A stretch of DNA of 64,000 nt, from positions 124,001-188,000 of the forward strand of contig JAFLKN010000016.1 of the NCBI GenBank assembly GCA_019163175.1, read 5' to 3'. The stretch is from Prolixibacteraceae bacterium (lineage in GTDB: Bacteria > Bacteroidota > Bacteroidia > Bacteroidales > Prolixibacteraceae). The notes beneath the pieces were generated by a model. That model saw nothing but the letters and a program-made list of their open reading frames with translations. It did not search any database and was not told the DNA's origin. This document shows, piece after piece, positions 36,878 to 47,500 of the stretch (positions within the stretch are counted from its first letter, which is position 1; each line of letters begins with the position of its first letter). The translations under genes were made by a program, and so were the position numbers.

Positions 36878-37975
36878 ATGAAACGACGGGATTTTACAAA
36901 ATCAGCGGGGATGGGTTTGTTAGCCATGCAATCATTTCCGGCTATTGCTCTCAATGAGGTTTTGAAAAAAGCGACTTCCGGTTCTACCAGAATTCCATTG
37001 GGTTTGTGCAACCATTCATTAAGGAGTTTAAATCTCAATGCCCAACAATTAATCGAATATGCCATTGAGAAGAAACTCGATTCTGTTTTGCTAAATACCT
37101 TCCAACCCTTTGATCTTCTTGATTCCGAATACCTTGCCGGATTAAGTAGATTGGCAAAAAGTAACAATGTGAGTATTTATATTGGAGCCGGAAGCATCAG
37201 CGAAAAATCGAAAAGCTTTTCTGGTAAGTACGGAAATGCTGCGACTTTACTGAAAGAAGGAATCCGTGTTGCAAAGACTGTTGGTTCGCCAATCGTTGGA
37301 GTACGCATTGGCTCAATAGAAGACCGGTATGTGGATGGTGGAATTGAAGTACACATCGAATCGGTTATGAACCTGATGAAATCGGTTCGTTCACAAGTTT
37401 TGGATGCCGGGATAAAATTTGCATTCGAGAATCATGCCGGCGACCTTCGTTCCGAAGAGCTTCTGGCACTAATCAATGAAACCGGAACTGATATTTGCGG
37501 AGCGCTGTTCGACCCGGCAAATGCAGTTTGGGCCATGGAAGACCCCATGAAAGCATTAGAAACCTTAGGTTCAACCATTGTTTGCACCAGCGTGCGCGAC
37601 CTTGCAGTGTGGGAAACAAACGAAGGAGCCATGTTTCAGGGAATGGCAATTGGCGAAGGAATGCTGGATTTCCAGAGCTATGCAAAAACAATGGTTGAAT
37701 TATGTCCGGGAGTTCCGCTGCATGTGGAAACAATTTCAAATTCGGCCCGACCGATACCTTTTTTTAAACCTGAATTCTGGAAAGGTTTCCCCAGGCTGAA
37801 AGCTACAGATATTGTTGATTTTTTAAACCTGGCAAAAAAGGGAAAACCTCTTGAAATTAGCACACCGCCAGTGGAAATTACTCAGAAAGATTTTGATATC
37901 GGGCTTCAACGCGCAGAGCTGATAAAAAGCTTCGATTACTTGAGAAAAGATTGCAATACAGGTTTAAAATCCTAA
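36878..37975 (+). CDS. Tat-exported TIM-barrel isomerase/lyase-like protein (copy 2)
   Basis: 365 residues. A twin-arginine signal (M-K-R-R-D-F-T-K) exports the folded protein to the periplasm. The rest is a xylose-isomerase-like TIM barrel with likely metal ligands in F-E-N-H-A-G-D, F-D-P-A-N and H-V-E-T-I. This is the fold of periplasmic 3-keto-glycoside 1,2-lyases and sugar epimerases. Use of Tat suggests a metal or cofactor loaded in the cytoplasm. It is two genes from a Tat-exported Gfo/Idh/MocA oxidoreductase, which could supply its substrate. Confidence 0.65.
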   Translation: MKRRDFTKSAGMGLLAMQSFPAIALNEVLKKATSGSTRIPLGLCNHSLRSLNLNAQQLIEYAIEKKLDSVLLNTFQPFDLLDSEYLAGLSRLAKSNNVSIYIGAGSISEKSKSFSGKYGNAATLLKEGIRVAKTVGSPIVGVRIGSIEDRYVDGGIEVHIESVMNLMKSVRSQVLDAGIKFAFENHAGDLRSEELLALINETGTDICGALFDPANAVWAMEDPMKALETLGSTIVCTSVRDLAVWETNEGAMFQGMAIGEGMLDFQSYAKTMVELCPGVPLHVETISNSARPIPFFKPEFWKGFPRLKATDIVDFLNLAKKGKPLEISTPPVEITQKDFDIGLQRAELIKSFDYLRKDCNTGLKS

Positions 37976-38060
37976 TCTTTTAAAATCTGTTAATCCAGTT
38001 AATTATTTATTAATCTAAAATTATGCTTGCTCATTTACTTTTATTTTAAAAACAGAAAAA

Positions 38061-39338
38061 ATGAAGAACAACCCAGTTTTGACAGTTCTATTCATATTAT
38101 TCATCTCTATCCAAATTTCGGCGCAACCCAAACATGCTGAAAAAAGCAGGCACATGAGTTATAAAGGGCTTGTAATGGCTGGTTATCAGGGCTGGTTTAA
38201 CTGCGAGGGCGATGGAGCCGACAGGGGTTGGACTCATTACGCTTTGAATAACAAATTTGAAGACGGAAGCTGTAAATTCGACAACTGGCCCGAAATGGAT
38301 GAATACAAGGTGAAATACAAAACTCCCTTTAAATTTGCCGATGGTTCGCCGGCTTATGTTTTCAGTTCTTTTGATGAAAGTACTGTGGATTTGCATTTTA
38401 AATGGATGAAGGAATATGGAATTGATGGAGTGTTTATGCAACGTTTTTTTTCGGTGCTTACAAGTAAGGAAAGGTTAAACCACAACGATAAAGTGGTGGC
38501 TTCGGCAATTAAAGCTTCCAAAAAGTATGGAGTTGCCATTTGCCTGATGTACGATATTGGGAGCATGGACGACAGCAAATACCAATTGGTGATGGAGGAT
38601 TGGAAGCATTTGGTCGACGACCTGAAACTTACCAATCAGGGCAGGGAAACAAACTATCTTTTTCACAACAACCGACCTTTGGTGGCATTTTGGGGAATCA
38701 GCGCCGGCACCCGCGAATCAGGACACATTCCCGAAATTTTTGATATTATCGACTTCTTTAAAAACGATCCGGTTTATGGCGGTTGTTCCATTCATTTGGG
38801 AATTCCATCGCGCTGGAGAACCCTTGGATCGGATACAAAAGGCGACCCGAGATTGCACGAAGTTATTAAACAGGCCGATGTTGTTCATCCGTGGCTGGTT
38901 GGACGATACAATGAGGCAACTTACGAAGCTTACCGTCAGGAGAATATTATTGACGATGTAAAATGGTGTAAAGAAAATGGAAAGTCGTATTCCCCCACTG
39001 TTTACCCTGGTTTCTCCTGGCACAACATGAAAGGCGATCAGTCCGATAAAATCCCGCGTAATAAAGGTGAGTTTTACTGGAAACAGATTTCAGGAGCAAT
39101 TGAAAGTGGCGCCGAAATGCTTTATGTGGCCATGTTCGACGAAATTGATGAAGGTACGGCTATCATGAAATGTGCACAAAATGTTCCGGTTGGAAAAAGT
39201 GTTTTTGTTCCGATCGAAAAAGAAGTTCCATCCGACCATTATTTATGGCTTACTGGTATGGCAGGTAAAATGCTGCGTGGAGAAATACCATTTTCAGAAA
39301 AAATGCCGGAAAGAAAAAACACGATAACTAAAAAATAA
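38061..39338 (+). CDS. GH99-like endo-alpha-mannosidase (copy 3)
   Basis: 425 residues, signal peptide cleaved after I-S-A. The domain opens M-S-Y-K-G-L-V-M-A-G-Y-Q-G-W-F and carries the Glu pair E361-I-D-E364-G-T. Periplasmic. It has a G-D-G-A-D-R-G-W-T-H-Y segment near the start like copy 1 but not copy 2. A slightly larger gap (85 bases) precedes it. Confidence 0.7.
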   Translation: MKNNPVLTVLFILFISIQISAQPKHAEKSRHMSYKGLVMAGYQGWFNCEGDGADRGWTHYALNNKFEDGSCKFDNWPEMDEYKVKYKTPFKFADGSPAYVFSSFDESTVDLHFKWMKEYGIDGVFMQRFFSVLTSKERLNHNDKVVASAIKASKKYGVAICLMYDIGSMDDSKYQLVMEDWKHLVDDLKLTNQGRETNYLFHNNRPLVAFWGISAGTRESGHIPEIFDIIDFFKNDPVYGGCSIHLGIPSRWRTLGSDTKGDPRLHEVIKQADVVHPWLVGRYNEATYEAYRQENIIDDVKWCKENGKSYSPTVYPGFSWHNMKGDQSDKIPRNKGEFYWKQISGAIESGAEMLYVAMFDEIDEGTAIMKCAQNVPVGKSVFVPIEKEVPSDHYLWLTGMAGKMLRGEIPFSEKMPERKNTITKK

Positions 39339-39362
39339 CGATAAACCAATAATACTAAAACC

Positions 39363-40712
39363 ATGACTTCAAGAAGAATATTCATTAAAAACGTAGCTGC
39401 AAGTTCAGCAGCTCTGGCCATTGGGGGCCTGGTCACAGGAATGTCGGCAAAAAGTTATCGCAACATAATAGGGGCAAACGAGCGCATTAATGTAGCTATG
39501 ATTGGAGTAAACAGCCGGGGTAAAAGTATGTCAGGAACATTTGCCGGCCAAAAAAATGCCAGTGTCAGTTGTATTTGCGATGTAGACGAAAGAGCGATTC
39601 CTAAAGCTGTTAAAGCGGCGATGGATGTCAACCCTGCCTTTACACCAAAGACCGAAAAAGACTGTCGCAAAGTTATGGAAGACAAAACGATTGATGCCAT
39701 TTACATTGCCACACCCGACCATTGGCATGCCCCGCTTACGATTATGGGTTGCCAGGCCGGAAAGCATGTTTATGTTGAAAAACCGTTAAGCCACAATCCG
39801 CACGAAGGAGAACTGGCTATCGAAGCAGCACGCAAATACAACTGTGTGGTTCAAATGGGTGCTCAGCGTCGTTCGGCTCCAATTCTTACACAGGGAATTG
39901 AAGAACTGCACAAAGGAATTATTGGCCGTGTTTATACCGCAAAAACCTGGTACACCAACGCGCGCAAGTCAAGTTCCCTGACTCCCGGAAATGTTCCGTC
40001 GTGGCTCGATTACGAACTCTGGCAAGGTCCTGCTCCACGCATGCCCTACAAAGAGGGGCTGATTCACTACAACTGGCATTGGTATTGGCATTGGGGAACT
40101 GGCGAAGCACTGAATAACGGAACTCATGAAGTTGATGTGGCTAGGTGGGGGCTAGGTGTTGATTTCCCGACTCGCGTTACTTCGGTTGGCGGGCGTTATC
40201 ATTATAAAGACGATTGGGAAACTCCCGATACACAAACCGTTGCGATGGAGTATCCCGGTGGGGTTTCTCTGGTTTGGGAAAGCCGGAACTCAAACGGCAG
40301 AAAAATTGAAGGTGCCGACCGCGGAATTATTTTTTATGGCGAAAACGGAAGCTTGGATACAGGCGACGACAGCTATAAAATATACGATCTGAATGGCAAG
40401 CTGTTAAAAGAAGTAAAATCAGCTGAGCCAGATACGAATGCATTACAAGGGAGAAATTTAGCCAGTCCCAACCTGGTAATGGACAGCCAGCATGTTGCCG
40501 ACTTTTTAGATGCGATAAAAAACAACCTCCGCCCGAACTGCGACGTGGAAACCGGATATAAAAGTGTACTAGCCATGCAATTGGGGAATATTTCGTGGCG
40601 TGTTGGCCGCGACCTGAATATTGATCCCAAAAACGGGCACATCATAGGCGATAAGGATGCACAAAAATTATGTAGTAGAACCTATGAAAAAGGCTGGGAA
40701 CCTAAGATTTAA
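39363..40712 (+). CDS. Tat-exported Gfo/Idh/MocA oxidoreductase
   Basis: 449 residues. Tat signal S-R-R-I-F-I-K, then an NAD-binding Rossmann motif (V-A-M-I-G-V-N-S-R-G), the family E-K-P motif in Y-V-E-K-P-L-S-H-N and a C-terminal alpha/beta substrate domain with N-N-G-T-H-E-V-D-V-A-R. Tat export would carry a tightly bound NAD. Family members oxidise sugar C3 for 3-keto pathways or act as GH109-type NAD-dependent glycosidases. With the two TIM-barrel proteins it suggests an oxidative cleavage route beside the hydrolases. Confidence 0.75.
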   Translation: MTSRRIFIKNVAASSAALAIGGLVTGMSAKSYRNIIGANERINVAMIGVNSRGKSMSGTFAGQKNASVSCICDVDERAIPKAVKAAMDVNPAFTPKTEKDCRKVMEDKTIDAIYIATPDHWHAPLTIMGCQAGKHVYVEKPLSHNPHEGELAIEAARKYNCVVQMGAQRRSAPILTQGIEELHKGIIGRVYTAKTWYTNARKSSSLTPGNVPSWLDYELWQGPAPRMPYKEGLIHYNWHWYWHWGTGEALNNGTHEVDVARWGLGVDFPTRVTSVGGRYHYKDDWETPDTQTVAMEYPGGVSLVWESRNSNGRKIEGADRGIIFYGENGSLDTGDDSYKIYDLNGKLLKEVKSAEPDTNALQGRNLASPNLVMDSQHVADFLDAIKNNLRPNCDVETGYKSVLAMQLGNISWRVGRDLNIDPKNGHIIGDKDAQKLCSRTYEKGWEPKI

Positions 40713-40721
40713 AAAAAACAG

Positions 40722-42266
40722 ATGAAACAAATCCATCAATTATTGCTGATCCCAGGCATGATTTTCATGACCGGACAAACAGGAAATACCTTGCTGGCCG
40801 GGAACAGCGCGGGAGATAAAGGCAAACAATCTGTCAAACAACCCAATGTGATCTTTTTTTCGACAGACGATCTTTGCGACTGGGTTTCTCCGTTGGGCTA
40901 CAGCCAGGCTAAAACACCAAATTTAGACCGTTTGGCCAAACAGGGGGTGGTTTTTACATCAGCCCATGCGCCGGGTGTTTTTTGTGCCCCATCACGAACA
41001 GCAATTATGACTGGATTAAATGCATCAACTACCGGATGTTATGGTGAGGATCCGTTTCAATACGATCATCCCAACCTGGTTACCATGCAAATGGCTTTTA
41101 AACAAGGGGGATACCATACGTATGGCGCAGGTAAGATCTATCATCACCGGGGAGGATTTGTTGATCAGCGTGGTTGGGACGAATATTTCTCACGAAGTCA
41201 GGAAGAAAAAGATATGGGTTGGGAAATGAATAGTTACTACATGACCGATGCACCACGTCCGACTCCATTTCCTTATAGTCCTTATGCTGCAAAAAACAAC
41301 AAAGGAGATGGTTCCGCATTACACCTTGAATGGGGGCCAATTGCCAATGAAAAAGAAGACGATATGGTAGATGCGATTCGTACGAATTGGGCTTGCAGTG
41401 TTCTTCAGAAAAAGCACGACAAACCTTTCTTTCTCGCTCTGGGTTTGTATTCTCCTCATTATCCGAATTATGCTCCGCGGAAGTATTTCGATATGTACAA
41501 CCGCGATTCAATTCAGCTTCCTCCAATGAAGGCCGATGATTTGGATGATCTTCCGGAAGGTATCCGAAAAAATATGACAAACCGGGCAAAACAACACAAG
41601 GAACTGGAAGAATTGGGTGCCTTAAAAGATGCAGTACGCGGTTATCTTGCTTCCGTCTCGTTCGCCGATGCGATGCTCGGACGTGTTCTGGATGCTTTGG
41701 AGGCAAGTCCAGAAAAAAATAATACGATCATTGTTTTTTGGAGCGATCAGGGATTTCATCATGGAGAAAAAATGCACTGGGGAAAACATACGCTTTGGCA
41801 ACGTACTTCTCATGTTCCATTTATCTGGGCCGGTAAGGGGATTCCCCAAAATGAAAAGATTGAAACTTCTGTTAGCCTGATTGATATGTACCCGACTTTT
41901 ATTGAACTCTGCCATCTTCCGAAAGTAAAAGGCATTGAAGGTGTATCGCTGGTCTCCAACTTGAAAAAGCCATCCCAATCAAAAGACAGGAATGTCTTTC
42001 TTCCAAGTAATGATAAAGGAAGCTATGCAGTGATCAATACCAATTGGAGGTACATTTCCTATTTCGATGGAGGTGAAGAATTGTACAATGTAAAGGAAGA
42101 TCCGAACGAATGGAACAATTTGGCTGGAGATAAAAAATACCGGACGGTGATGGACAACATGAAAAAATCGGCCCCAAAAGTATTTGCTCCTGCAGTAACA
42201 CCCAAAAATGATTTGAAACTGGTAATTGAAGGGGACTCCTTTCACTGGGAAAAAAAGAAAAAATAA
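40722..42266 (+). CDS. Type I sulfatase (copy 4)
   Basis: 514 residues with a signal-like N-terminus (about 1-28). S-T-D-D-L-C-D-W opens the fold, formylglycine site C88-A-P-S-R, and S-D-Q-G-F-H-H-G-E-K late; this resembles the iduronate/choline-sulfatase side of the family rather than copies 3 and 5. One base separates its stop from the next GH92 start, so the two are probably coupled. Confidence 0.82.
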   Translation: MKQIHQLLLIPGMIFMTGQTGNTLLAGNSAGDKGKQSVKQPNVIFFSTDDLCDWVSPLGYSQAKTPNLDRLAKQGVVFTSAHAPGVFCAPSRTAIMTGLNASTTGCYGEDPFQYDHPNLVTMQMAFKQGGYHTYGAGKIYHHRGGFVDQRGWDEYFSRSQEEKDMGWEMNSYYMTDAPRPTPFPYSPYAAKNNKGDGSALHLEWGPIANEKEDDMVDAIRTNWACSVLQKKHDKPFFLALGLYSPHYPNYAPRKYFDMYNRDSIQLPPMKADDLDDLPEGIRKNMTNRAKQHKELEELGALKDAVRGYLASVSFADAMLGRVLDALEASPEKNNTIIVFWSDQGFHHGEKMHWGKHTLWQRTSHVPFIWAGKGIPQNEKIETSVSLIDMYPTFIELCHLPKVKGIEGVSLVSNLKKPSQSKDRNVFLPSNDKGSYAVINTNWRYISYFDGGEELYNVKEDPNEWNNLAGDKKYRTVMDNMKKSAPKVFAPAVTPKNDLKLVIEGDSFHWEKKKK

Positions 42267-42267
42267 A

Positions 42268-44523
42268 ATGAACCGAATAAAAAAAATAATTGGAATAATG
42301 CTTTGGGTAGGATGTTTAGCCAGTCCATCGCTGTCCCAGGACGATTTCACCAAATACATCGACCCTACGATTGGCAATGTGGCTCAATTTCTGGTTCCTA
42401 CTTATCCTACCATGCAACTGCCCAATCAAATGTTACGCATGTTTCCGGTCAAACAGGATTATATCGCCGATCAGGTTGAGGCTTTTCCGCTGCAGGTGGT
42501 AACGCATCGTACGGCCGGGATTATGCAAATGAAAGTAACACTTGGCGATATCACCCCTGAATCGTGGAAACAAAAAATGAATATCGACCATGATTTGGAA
42601 GTGGTTCATCCCTGGTTTTATTCTACTTATTTAATTGATGACGACATCCGGATAAGTTTTGCTCCCGCGAAAAAAACGGCAGTCTATAAAATTGACTTCC
42701 CCAAAGGGAAAAAGAAGAACATCCTGATTCGTGGAAATGGAGAAATGACCGGCACAATCAACGCCGATCAATCATTCAACCTAAAAGAAAAAATCGATTA
42801 CAAAACCCGTGGAATTTTTCCCGAAACGCGGACCATGTATGCCTTTGTTTATGCAGTTGTTACCGATGAAAAAAATCAACCCGTTCCTGGGGTAGAAATG
42901 AAATTGGAAGAACAAAAATTCGCTGTTGTTTTGCCTCCGGCTACAAATTCAACTGTATTTCTGAAATATGCCGTTTCCTACATCAGTTATGAACAGGCAA
43001 AAATTAATTTCGAAAAAGAACTAAGCCGTATTTCATTTGAAGCGTTAATTGCTTCGGGTAAAAAAGCCTGGGAAAAAGTGACCAACCAAATTGAAGTTGA
43101 AGGTGGAACGGAAGCGCAAAAAAGAACCTTCTACACTTCCTTATACCGCACTTACGAGCGAATGCTCGATGTAAACGAGTATGGCAAATATTTCAGCGGT
43201 TACGATGGAAAAGTACACGAAAGCACCCGCCCGTTTTTTGTTGACGATTGGATTTGGGATACCTATCGCGCCACGCATCCTTTGCGCACCATTTTAAATC
43301 CTGAACTTCAAAACGACATGCTCAATTCCTACACGTTAATGTACGAACAAATTGGTTGGATGCCTACTTTTCCACAGGTACACGGAAATCACATGTGCAT
43401 GAACGCTTATCATTCGGCTTCAATTTTTATCGATGGCTACCGAAAAGGATTACGCGATTACGATATTGAAAAAGCTTTCGAAGGCATTGAAAAAAATCTG
43501 ATGGAAGGAACTTTTATTCCCTGGCGTCAGGGAACTTCGCGTCGGCCAATCGACGATTTTTATCACCAAAAAGGATATTTCCCATCTCTGAAAATTGGGC
43601 AGGCAGAAACCGAACCACAAATGGATGGTTTTGAGAAACGCCAGCCGGTTGCGGTAACGCTTGGAATTAGTTACGATTTCTGGTCGTTGGCTGAATTGGC
43701 AAAAGAATTGGGAAAAACCGAAGAGTACCAAAAGTACGCACCCAAGGGCAAGGATTACAGGAACCTTTGGCACTCCAAACATCGTTTGTTTATACCCAAA
43801 GACGAAGAGGGTAACTGGCTGGACATTGACCCCAAATTGGCTGGAGGCAAAGGCTACCGCGAGTATTACGACGAAAACAACGGCTGGACTTATGCCTGGG
43901 ATGTTCCACACGATATTGCTGGCTTAACTGAACTTTTGGGTGGAAAACCTGCTGCTGAAGCGCGTCTCGACCAGCTATTCAGAGAGCCATTGGGAATGCG
44001 TAAAAGTGAGTTTTATGTGGATGGTTCAAATTCAACAGGAATGATCGGGCAGTTTTCCATGGGCAACGAACCATCGTTTCATATTCCGTATTTGTACAAC
44101 TATTTGGGTGCTCCCTGGAAAACCCAGAAACGTACCCGGTTTCTGCTCGATGTATGGTTCAAAGACAATATTTTCGGGATTCCGGGCGATGAGGATGGAG
44201 GCGGAATGTCTGCCTTTGTAGTTTTCTCATCGATGGGGCTTTACCCTGTAACTCCGGGATTGCCATTTTACGATATCACCAGTCCAGTTTTCGAAAAAAC
44301 AACCATTAACCTAACCAGCGGGAAGAAATTTACCGTACTGGCCAAAGGTGCCAGCCGAAGCAAAAAATACATTCAAAAAGCCTATCTAAACGGAGAAGAA
44401 ATTTTTTCACCATTTATTACCCATCGGCAAATTATGGATGGAGGAATTCTGGAACTTATTCTGGATGAATTACCAAATAAAGCCTGGGGAAAGAATGCTA
44501 CCATTCCTATAAATTCTAAATAA
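42268..44523 (+). CDS. GH92-like alpha-mannosidase, divergent subgroup (copy 3)
   Basis: 751 residues from ATG 42,268, chosen because it gives a signal peptide (cleaved after S-L-S-Q region) and avoids overlap with the sulfatase. Same divergent subgroup as copy 2: F-L-V-P-T-Y-P-T-M-Q-L-P at the N-terminus in place of the classical motifs. Catalytic residues kept: Glu536 in D-E-N-N-G-W, and G-D641-E-D643-G-G-G-M-S-A-F. Probably periplasmic and specific for a different linkage or decoration than the classical copy. Confidence 0.75.
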   Translation: MNRIKKIIGIMLWVGCLASPSLSQDDFTKYIDPTIGNVAQFLVPTYPTMQLPNQMLRMFPVKQDYIADQVEAFPLQVVTHRTAGIMQMKVTLGDITPESWKQKMNIDHDLEVVHPWFYSTYLIDDDIRISFAPAKKTAVYKIDFPKGKKKNILIRGNGEMTGTINADQSFNLKEKIDYKTRGIFPETRTMYAFVYAVVTDEKNQPVPGVEMKLEEQKFAVVLPPATNSTVFLKYAVSYISYEQAKINFEKELSRISFEALIASGKKAWEKVTNQIEVEGGTEAQKRTFYTSLYRTYERMLDVNEYGKYFSGYDGKVHESTRPFFVDDWIWDTYRATHPLRTILNPELQNDMLNSYTLMYEQIGWMPTFPQVHGNHMCMNAYHSASIFIDGYRKGLRDYDIEKAFEGIEKNLMEGTFIPWRQGTSRRPIDDFYHQKGYFPSLKIGQAETEPQMDGFEKRQPVAVTLGISYDFWSLAELAKELGKTEEYQKYAPKGKDYRNLWHSKHRLFIPKDEEGNWLDIDPKLAGGKGYREYYDENNGWTYAWDVPHDIAGLTELLGGKPAAEARLDQLFREPLGMRKSEFYVDGSNSTGMIGQFSMGNEPSFHIPYLYNYLGAPWKTQKRTRFLLDVWFKDNIFGIPGDEDGGGMSAFVVFSSMGLYPVTPGLPFYDITSPVFEKTTINLTSGKKFTVLAKGASRSKKYIQKAYLNGEEIFSPFITHRQIMDGGILELILDELPNKAWGKNATIPINSK

Positions 44524-44553
44524 ATTTAAATTCTACCATAACTACAAACCTAC

Positions 44554-47500
44554 ATGATAAAACAAACGATAACATATCTTTTAGTCCTGATTGGGATAAT
44601 CACTTTTTTGCCTGCTCGTGCACAGGTTGTAATTCAACGCTGCGACGTAACAACCGGCTGGAAAGGCAACTGGCCTTTTTCAATTGACTATACCGACAAA
44701 AAAGAAGGCGATGGATCATTAAAAATGATCGCACAAACCGGAACTTCCGATTGGTTTAGAAAGTCGTTTTCCAGAACCCACACAGGTATTTCTTCTTCGG
44801 GTTATTTGCTGTTTTGGTTGTATGTGTCGGATGCCTCCAAATTGGAAGGTGGACAAATTGAAATTTCAAGTTCAGGAGAACCCGACAAAATGGAATACAA
44901 CTGGGCTTTCGATAAAAACAATGTATCAACCGGGTGGAATCTAATGCAACTAAAAATAAGTGACGCCAACCAAACCGGAGGTGGCGCAGATCTGACAAAC
45001 ATAAATTTTTTCAGGATTTATCAAACCTCATCAGGTCCGGTAACCGCGAAAATTGATTTTGTCAGGTTTGCCCCTTCACCTGGTATTCCAAACTGGCCCG
45101 TGTTAAATACACCCAAAGTCGACAACTCTTCACTCGATGGGAAAGTGATGTTTGGTTACCAGGGCTGGTTCAATCATCCCGACGACGGTGCCGGTTTAGG
45201 CTGGGTGCATTGGGGAAGTCTTTACGAACCCATCAGATTAAGTTGTGACATGTTCCCCGATATGAGGGAATATGGTCAGGATGAAAAATACCCGTCTCAT
45301 TTTACTTATCCCAATGGTTCCATGGCTTCGGTGTTCTCTTCATACAACGAAAACACCGTTGTAAGGCACATGAAATGGATTCGGGATTACAATCTGGATG
45401 GAGTTTTCATTCAGCGTTTTATATCGGCTGCCGGAAATCAGGCCCAAATGAAACACAAGGACGTGGTGGCTCAAAACGTCAGAAAAGGTTGCGAAAAGTA
45501 CGGAGGTGTTTTTGCCATGATGTACGATGGATTAGCCGGCAAGGTGAATGAAATCAAAAGTGATTGGATCCATCTGGTCGACAATATCAAGGTAACCGAA
45601 AGCGATCGATACCTGCATCATCGTGGATTACCGCTTGTTTCGTTGTGGGGCTACACCGTTCGCGAAGATGCACCAGTTGACCAATTGCTGGAATTAATAG
45701 AGTTTTTTACCAATAACCCGAATCCCAAATACAAGGCAACACTTAAAATAGGTGTTTCGGCAAATTGGTACAACGATCAGGCCTGGTTAAATGCATTTAA
45801 AAAGGTAGCTGTCGTGAGTCCATGGTTTTCGGGTACAACGGATTATAACCGTGGACAGGCCTGGTGCGACGAAAACAATGTGGATTTCCATCCGGTGGTA
45901 CACCCTGGTTTTTCATGGCATAATCTGGCAACTGATTATTCACCTAAACCGGGTTCTGATCAGCTAAACAAAGACCCGCGCAACAATGGGAACTACTTGT
46001 GGTCAGAGGTAAATGATGTAGTGAAAGTAAATCCCAAAAGTGTTTACATCGCTATGTTCGACGAAATTGATGAAGGAACGGCCATGTTTAAGTTGAGTGA
46101 AACCAAAGCTGACACACCTCGTGAACGCGATTGGGTTACTCTGGATATAGACGGCTACAAAGTGCCAAGTGATTTTTACCTGCGATTAGCCAGTCTGGCA
46201 TCGAATGTGGTTCGTGGTTACGACGACAACAAAATGAATCTTGCCAGCATGCCCCAACCACCCAAAGGAAGAATGACCATTCATATTATCGACGAAGTGA
46301 ACGACGATAATAACGGAGGTATGAATTTCATTTTTCCTGATTTCCCCAATGAATCGAAGCTTGAAATAAGTATCGACGGAGGTCAGACTTTCCCATATTC
46401 AGCTGCGGATAACCTTGGAAATTACAAGATTGAAGGTTTGAATGAAGGGAAATACAAAGTGTTTGTCAGGCACAGCACCGCTTCACCTATGGTTGACATG
46501 GGCAATGTGAACATCTCCAACATTACGGCAAGTATTCCAAAACAAGCCAGCAATCCTTTTCCTGAGAACAATGCGACAGATATTCGCTTAAAACTATCAC
46601 TTGGCTGGACAAAAGGAGAACACACCATTTCGAACTACATTTATTTTGGCACCAGCAGCAACCCCGATTCCATCAAATACCAGGTATCTACATCATTTAA
46701 TCCGGGCGATTTGAAACCGAATACGAATTACTATTGGCGCATCGACGAGGGGAATGGCCTGGGAATTACCAAAGGGCCGCTGTGGAAATTTACAACCGGC
46801 AGTGCCGATGGACCAGCAGAAGGAGTTGTTCTCGATTATTGTGATGACATTACTGGCTGGAGTTCATCGAATAGTTTAAAACTAAATTCAACCGAAAAGA
46901 AAGAAGGATTTGCCTGTTTGGTATCTACCGGAGGAGCAACGCCAAGATTGGTAAAAACTTTTCAAACGCCGGTTAACAGCAAATGTACAACAAGTGGATA
47001 CCTGAATTTATGGCTTTATGTTTCAGATGTTAGTAAATTTGTTGGGACTGGCCAAATAGAAATTACCAGCAGTGGTAAAAATGATTCCGATGAATATAGC
47101 TGGCCTACCACAAATACAAATCTTGTAAATGGATGGAATAACCTAAAGCTTCCCATTTCAGGAGCAGGTAAAATTGGTAATCCGAATTTAAACGCTATAA
47201 ATTTCTTTCGCTTTTATCAGAACACAGGCGGAGCAGATGTAGAGTTCCGGATTGATTACATCTGGTTTTCGCAAACACTTACCGCAGTAAATGAAACTTC
47301 AATTTATGGGGATAATGAGGTGAAACTGTTTCCAAACCCTGCAAGTTCGGTTTGTCAGCTTCAATTAAAACTCAAAAGTGCTGCCAGTGTAACTATTAAT
47401 GTGTTTGATGTTTTAGGCAGAGAATTAAAAGGATTTACTCATCAGGAAAATATGAATGCCGGAACTCATTTAATTAATTTGCCGCTAAATCAATTAAATG

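Noticed and set aside
36616-37167. A 183-codon minus-strand frame across sulfatase copy 3 and the Tat TIM-barrel gene
   Set aside because: It crosses the junction of two real + strand genes in antisense and lacks any recognisable motif.
41098-41706. A 202-codon open frame on the minus strand inside sulfatase copy 4
   Set aside because: It lies wholly antisense to a well-supported sulfatase with formylglycine motif and has a Pro/His/Arg-rich composition typical of shadow frames.
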